A program made the position numbers and the translations under genes. The notes beneath the pieces were generated by a model, which ran no database searches, was not told where the DNA came from, and saw only the letters and a program-made list of their open reading frames with translations. Shown piece after piece: positions 44,721-48,230 of a stretch of DNA of 48,230 nucleotides (the stretch's first letter is position 1; every line of letters begins with the position of its first letter). The DNA comes from a virus, in IMG/VR virus record IMGVR_UViG_3300022602_000140, positions 1 through 48,230 of that record. The stretch is one strand, 5' to 3'.

Positions 44721-45076
44721 TACATCCAATCAGGTGTAGCAGCCGGTGTAGACGCTGATTTATCTTTAACCTCGCTGACGCTACCCCAATAAATAGCGTT
44801 TCCCAAAATTGGTTGCGCCTTGCGTTCATCTTCGGTCATGGCAGAATATTTATCTTTTGGTATAACTTGTTTTACCAAATGAGTATCTTTACTGTCGGCA
44901 CGTGGGTTTGTCAGTTCAATAGCAGTCATGTCCAGGTATAGCCCTTTTGTACCCTCGTAAAGCATAGCCATTTCAATTGGGATAGCTACACACTTTGTTT
45001 TGTTTTTACCAAGTTCCATTACTGTTGCGCCTGCAAGTTTTAGCAAGTCGATTTTTACTGTGATGTTGTTTGCCAT
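44720..45076 (-). CDS. Recombination-module protein of unknown function (possible single-strand-binding role)
   Basis: 118 residues. The start TVKIDLLKLAGATVMELGKN and the block KCVAIPIEMAMLYEGTKGLY look like a beta barrel. The end is acidic-aromatic (TPAATPDWM), like the C-terminal tip of single-strand DNA-binding proteins. Placed beside the exonuclease and annealing protein it may be an SSB-like or accessory protein, but no family match is made. Confidence 0.5.
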   Translation of the reverse strand: MANNITVKIDLLKLAGATVMELGKNKTKCVAIPIEMAMLYEGTKGLYLDMTAIELTNPRADSKDTHLVKQVIPKDKYSAMTEDERKAQPILGNAIYWGSVSEVKDKSASTPAATPDWM

Positions 45077-45080
45077 GATT

Positions 45081-45935
45081 TTAAGATTGTTTTAAAAGTG
45101 TTAAGATATAAGAGCGGCACATTTTTACCCGCTCAATGATAAAATTAATTTTATTAGCATCTTTTGTTATAGGGAACGATTTAACCCTTTTATTAGCTGG
45201 TATTTCTACGAAGTAATCCAATGTGCTGTCCGCAAAAAAAGCAGATTTAGCAATTTCAAATTGTTCTGTTGTATAAATCAAATTAATAGCACGTTTATAT
45301 TTTTCATCTGCACTATCAATCCATTTAAGTTCACGTTCTACTAACTCCATTGGAGCATCGATTAATGTGTAAACCACGAAGCCTTTTTCAACGCCCCTAA
45401 GTTGGCAATAAACATTTACTTGCCATTCGTATTTAGGGTCAGGCAATTCAGTTTCAAACATCGGAAATGTATCAAGAGACCACGATGATTTATTGTCGTA
45501 AACGATGCCGTTTTTAAACAAATCATCAGTTCCACACATATAGTCATTCGAATGAAATTCAGTATTTTTTTTAACCATACCTAAGTTTAATTCCAAACAA
45601 GCAAGGGTGAAACCGTCCTCTTCGGTCAAGTTACCTTTATCAATGTACCTCGACTTTAATTCAGGTCGCCTTTTGTAAATATACTCTTTTAACCATTTTT
45701 TACAATATGTTTTTGCACCGTCTGGTAGTTCAGGGTTATCCCTTTTTTCAATAAGTTGCAAACGCTCATTAAGCATATTTTCTGTAAGTGGTTTTCCAGT
45801 GCCGTTAAATCGCAAGTCATAAGCCGATAGCGTTTCTTTTTGTTTATCGGTTAACCCAATCTGACCTGCGCAAATTTCAATCGCCGCCGAAGCCCTGATT
45901 TTAAAGCTATCTGCTATTTGTTGAATGTTTTCCAT
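45081..45935 (-). CDS. PD-(D/E)xK exonuclease of the recombination pair
   Basis: 284 residues. The core NDYMCGTDDL (about residues 134-143), with Asp, followed by IVYDNKSSWSL (D-x-K, about 148-158) and EWQVNVYCQLRGVEKGFVVY, is the nuclease site (D...D-x-K...Q-x-x-x-Y) of the lambda exonuclease/RecE/YqaJ type. N-terminal helices precede it. It overlaps the annealing protein gene by 22 bases, which suggests coordinated production of a two-component recombinase. Confidence 0.75.
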   Translation of the reverse strand: MENIQQIADSFKIRASAAIEICAGQIGLTDKQKETLSAYDLRFNGTGKPLTENMLNERLQLIEKRDNPELPDGAKTYCKKWLKEYIYKRRPELKSRYIDKGNLTEEDGFTLACLELNLGMVKKNTEFHSNDYMCGTDDLFKNGIVYDNKSSWSLDTFPMFETELPDPKYEWQVNVYCQLRGVEKGFVVYTLIDAPMELVERELKWIDSADEKYKRAINLIYTTEQFEIAKSAFFADSTLDYFVEIPANKRVKSFPITKDANKINFIIERVKMCRSYILTLLKQS

Positions 45936-46585
45936 TTTTCATCAAATATTGGCGTTAATTCATCGGTTAAATATTCTCTTAAACTATCGAGTTCATGTTG
46001 ATTTTTAGCTTTATCAATTAGTTTAACCATGCGTTTATGTTCATGGCTATTAGCAGCATTTAATAGGTTCATATCAGGCGTGTAAGGCAGTGTATCTTTA
46101 CGGTTTAAGTTAGCCCCAAAGATAACACCTATATGGTCGCAAGCGTCTTTTATCGCTATACTTTTTGCAATGCCCAAAGCCATAGGAACAGCCCCCTTAT
46201 TGATGTTGCTGGCATCTAATTTTAATATACCCGTGTCTTTTGCGGTCTGCAATTCGCAACCGCCAACGCCATCGTGGTAATTCATTTGCGATGTGAGCGG
46301 GTTTTGATAGCCTACACGTACATGAATGGTTATGGCATTAAGTATTTGCTTATACTCTTTTACTTCGATGCTATACACCTTAAAAAAGCGTTTAAGCATG
46401 AACTCGACTTTTTCAATAGGCAAAAATAAATGTCCCTTAATAAATGGATGTTCTTTTACCCAATCCGCTGGTGGTGGTTGGTTTAAAAATACTAATAACT
46501 CGTCCTGTTCTACAGCCCTATCGGGGTTGATAAATAGTTCTTGAATAGTAACTGGCTGTTGTTTTGTTGTTAGTCCTGTTGACAT
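45914..46585 (-). CDS. Single-strand annealing protein (Rad52-like Sak type)
   Basis: 223 residues. HPFIKGHLFLPIEKVEFMLK (about residues 45-64) and AITIHVRVGYQNPLTSQMNY (about 84-103), then GVGGCELQTAKDTGI, have the Rad52-like pattern of phage recombinases. It probably anneals the strand produced by the exonuclease downstream. The C-terminal part is helical and Lys-rich. Confidence 0.7.
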   Translation of the reverse strand: MSTGLTTKQQPVTIQELFINPDRAVEQDELLVFLNQPPPADWVKEHPFIKGHLFLPIEKVEFMLKRFFKVYSIEVKEYKQILNAITIHVRVGYQNPLTSQMNYHDGVGGCELQTAKDTGILKLDASNINKGAVPMALGIAKSIAIKDACDHIGVIFGANLNRKDTLPYTPDMNLLNAANSHEHKRMVKLIDKAKNQHELDSLREYLTDELTPIFDEKWKTFNK

Positions 46586-46626
46586 GTTTTTCCTTAATTA
46601 AATGTACTGATTTTTTGGGTTGGTTC

Positions 46627-46884
46627 TTAACCTATCACATGATGATAAACTCTTTGAATAGCATACCTCATGCCGATATGTTTAGTCTTCGAGGTGCGCA
46701 AGTCAATTTTTGGCAGCCATACGTTGCGCTTTGTAACCTCGGATGCATCCCGGCCTATGATGGCTGTTATTGGGTGTTCGGCTTCTGTCGGTTCGGTCTG
46801 GGCAATAGGTTCTTTGCCCTCTTTAAATTTGTTCTCAACTACCGTTAATATCGGCGTTAAATAGTGCCTTGTTGGTTCTGTCAT
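46627..46884 (-). CDS. Small hypothetical protein
   Basis: 85 residues. A charged start (TEPTRHYLTPILTVVENKFK) is followed by PITAIIGRDASEVTKRNVWL and a basic end (KHIGMRYAIQRVYHHVIG). The start overlaps the preceding stop (ATGA at 46881-46884). Not recognised. Confidence 0.5.
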   Translation of the reverse strand: MTEPTRHYLTPILTVVENKFKEGKEPIAQTEPTEAEHPITAIIGRDASEVTKRNVWLPKIDLRTSKTKHIGMRYAIQRVYHHVIG

Positions 46885-47114
46885 GGGGTGGTTATTGAGT
46901 TAAGATATTCAAGCTGTTCAGGTGTGGGCTTCATTGAGTCGATGATTGAAACAATTTTAGCCGATGCTTTTTGAAATGCATATATGTCATACTCCATATT
47001 AAGGTTATCAAATGCATTTTGCATCATATATAAGAATTTGTCAAAAAGCTTTTCGGCACTTTTATTGTCGATGCTTACTAAGTTTATCCGGTCTTTATCG
47101 GTGATTTTTTTCAT
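46881..47114 (-). CDS. Small helical protein
   Basis: 77 residues, helical and charged (KKITDKDRINLVSIDNKSAE; KLFDKFLYMMQNAFDNLNME). The ATG overlaps the stop of a 14-residue leader (ATGA at 47111-47114). No family recognised. Confidence 0.5.
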   Translation of the reverse strand: MKKITDKDRINLVSIDNKSAEKLFDKFLYMMQNAFDNLNMEYDIYAFQKASAKIVSIIDSMKPTPEQLEYLNSITTP

Positions 47115-47155
47115 TTTTTGTTCTTTTTAATTATCAATTTGGTGTCTTTTTTCAT
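47111..47155 (-). CDS. Possible 14-residue Lys-rich leader peptide
   Basis: MKKDTKLIIKKNKK, joined by ATGA to the next gene. Eight of 14 residues are Lys or Asp, which is typical of A-rich bases in a leader region, so it may be merely the consequence of base composition. The overlap fits too neatly to ignore. Confidence 0.25.
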   Translation of the reverse strand: MKKDTKLIIKKNKK

Positions 47156-47158
47156 GGG

Positions 47159-48230
47159 TTAAAATGTTACAAGCTCTTTAAATCGCTCAAAACCATAAGC
47201 AGTTGTTTTTTTAAGTAATGGCAATAATTCTGATGCCTTTATTTTATCTTTTGTAATGCCGTTTTGCTGTAACCAGTTTTTAACACCCATTTCACAAGCA
47301 CCGGTAACAGCGCGGTAATGCCCGATAGTTACAACGGTATCAGCGTTTATCGGTTGTTTTTTAAGGCTTTCAGAAATAACCTTATATTTCAAATCTTCCT
47401 TTGCCTTTTTAAGTGTATCGCCGTGTGCATAATTGCCGTTCCCATCCGATACCAAATAAAAGTTTTTAGCGATGTTTAGTTTTTTAACATGCCAAACATT
47501 CCCTTTGTGCATTAAAACTTCGGTAAATATACCGTCAACCATAATATATTTACCATTGTGCCAAATCAATGGTTTAGTAATATAAGGTTTAGTTTTTGCC
47601 GTTAATCCGCTTCCTAAGTCTAAATAGCCGCCCACAGTCGGGTTGAACAAATCAGGGATACTTTTCAGGCCGCTTAGGTTTAAAGAGCCTCCAACAGTCG
47701 GGTTGAACAAATCAGGGATACTTTTCAGGCCGCTTAGGTCTAAATAGCCGCCCACAGTCGGGTTGAACAAATCAGGGATACTTTTCAAGCCGCTTAGGTA
47801 TAAAGAGCCTCCAACAGTCGGGTTGAACAAATCAGGGATACTTTTCAGGCCGCTTAGGTTTAAAGAGCCTCCAACAGTCGGGTTGAACAAATCAGGGATA
47901 CTTTTCAGGCCGCTTAGGTATAAAGAGCCTCCAACAGTCGGTTTGAACAAATCAGGGATACTTTTCAGGCCGCTTAGGTTTAAATAGCCGCCCACAGTCG
48001 GGTTGAACAAATCAGGGATACTTTTCAAGCCGCTTAGGTATAAAGAGCCTCCAACAGTCGGTTTGAACAAATCAGGGATACTTTTCAGGCCGCTTAGGTT
48101 TAAAGAGCCTCCAACAGTCGGGTTGAACAAATCAGGGATACTTTTCAGGCCGCTTAGGTCTAAATAGCCGCCCACAGTCGGGTTGAACAAATCAGGGATA
48201 CTTTTCAAGCCGCTTAGGTATAAAGAGCCT
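47159..48230 (-). CDS. 20-residue-repeat protein with shared C-terminal domain (5' end off the window)
   Basis: At least 357 residues; the gene continues past 48230, because the frame is open to the window end (a TTG at 48208 is not the true start). The N-terminal part is at least ten copies of LSGLKSIPDLFNPTVGGSLN with small changes, a regular strand-turn repeat (L.L.GL..IPDLF.PTVGG) that should form a beta solenoid or leucine-rich-like coil. The C-terminal 150 residues (PLIWHNGKYIMVDGIFTEVL; NGNYAHGDTLKKA; YRAVTGACEMGVKNW; QNGITKDKIKA) match the end of the Gly-repeat protein at 40878-41765 in motif order. Role unknown; the repeat suggests binding or a molecular ruler. Confidence 0.7.
   Translation of the reverse strand, partial: GSLYLSGLKSIPDLFNPTVGGYLDLSGLKSIPDLFNPTVGGSLNLSGLKSIPDLFKPTVGGSLYLSGLKSIPDLFNPTVGGYLNLSGLKSIPDLFKPTVGGSLYLSGLKSIPDLFNPTVGGSLNLSGLKSIPDLFNPTVGGSLYLSGLKSIPDLFNPTVGGYLDLSGLKSIPDLFNPTVGGSLNLSGLKSIPDLFNPTVGGYLDLGSGLTAKTKPYITKPLIWHNGKYIMVDGIFTEVLMHKGNVWHVKKLNIAKNFYLVSDGNGNYAHGDTLKKAKEDLKYKVISESLKKQPINADTVVTIGHYRAVTGACEMGVKNWLQQNGITKDKIKASELLPLLKKTTAYGFERFKELVTF
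47611..48230 (-). repeat. Tandem 60-bp coding repeats
   Basis: Ten consecutive 60-base units (the last cut by the window end) are almost identical; each codes one 20-residue repeat. They differ at a few linked sites: CCCACAG or CCAACAG; TAAATAGCCG or TAAAGAGCCT; GGTTTA, GGTCTA or GGTATA; CAGGCC or CAAGCC; and N or K (GGTTGAAC or GTTTGAAC). The two left-hand variants are always paired, the others combine freely, as expected from unequal exchange between units. Confidence 0.95.

Noticed and set aside
44463-44729. TTG start for the small beta-rich protein at 44729
   Set aside because: An ATG three codons later makes a TAATG overlap with the previous stop, the rule in this genome.
47611-48230. 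CRISPR array (regular 60-bp repeats)
   Set aside because: There are no unique spacers; the units are contiguous, in frame and code a 20-residue protein repeat.
369-48230. Integrase, excisionase or attachment site proving a prophage
   Set aside because: No tyrosine or serine recombinase motif and no tRNA gene with a flanking repeat were seen; lysogeny cannot be decided from this window.

Overview
The window is almost entirely a tailed bacteriophage (or prophage) genome segment with a contractile tail, from a host in the phylum Bacteroidota, most likely a Sphingobacteriia-type bacterium. The host call rests on several features: exported proteins have leaders of the MKKLLFLLLLLPFFTQAQ type; promoters have the Bacteroidota pattern TTTG, 19-20 bases, TAnnTTTG; strong Shine-Dalgarno sites are rare; starts follow A-rich leaders; and the gene families are typical of Bacteroidota phages. 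Myovirus identity follows from a sheath-like protein, tube-like protein, frameshifted tail chaperones, tape measure, hub, spike, gp25-like and J-like baseplate proteins in the usual order. Portal, minor head and connector proteins resemble the Mu set.

Layout, left to right. Bases 1-322 hold the end of an IS3-type transposase and the end of another plus-strand reading frame, outside the phage. Phage genes are then nearly all on the minus strand, so they read from right to left. 369-5454: lysis and exit cluster (GH108 endolysin, holin candidates, a unimolecular spanin candidate, a metallophosphoesterase, a secreted nuclease and many tiny membrane peptides joined by ATGA overlaps). 5489-10736: repeat-bearing appendage protein, three tail-fibre-like proteins, two of them with export signals. 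10738-19745: baseplate, hub, tape measure, chaperones, tube, sheath. 19748-22896: two small proteins and a fused protease-scaffold-capsid protein. 22989-23640: a short plus-strand island with two small genes and an RNA that folds as a tRNA cloverleaf whose ends lie in the anticodon arm. 23636-28332: connector proteins, Mu gpG-like, Mu F-like, portal and gp36-like proteins. 28469-35115: terminase large and small subunits with a glycosyltransferase/methyltransferase cassette between them. 35175-36403: small early genes. 36601-40623: primase-helicase, Pif1-like helicase and an HTH regulator. 40726-48230: RHH regulator, repeat proteins, VRR-NUC nuclease, DNA methyltransferase, an exonuclease/annealing protein pair and, cut by the window end, a long 20-residue-repeat protein.

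How it works together. Early and replication genes on the right provide a primase-helicase, a second helicase, a recombination pair and a DNA methyltransferase. The terminase genes bracket enzymes that probably modify sugars on the virion, DNA or host surface. Head and tail genes follow in assembly order, and the lysis cluster comes last before a terminator at 323-352. Translational coupling (ATGA or TAATG overlaps) is pervasive and reveals more than fifteen genes of 14-59 codons.

The most unusual items are the permuted tRNA-like RNA at 23387-23469, two possible -1 frameshift sites (T7 at 17576-17582, A10 at 26343-26352), the protease-capsid fusion, the glycosylation cassette splitting the terminase genes, and two proteins that carry unrelated repeat arrays on a shared C-terminal domain. 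No integrase, attachment site, canonical tRNA, rRNA or CRISPR array was found.
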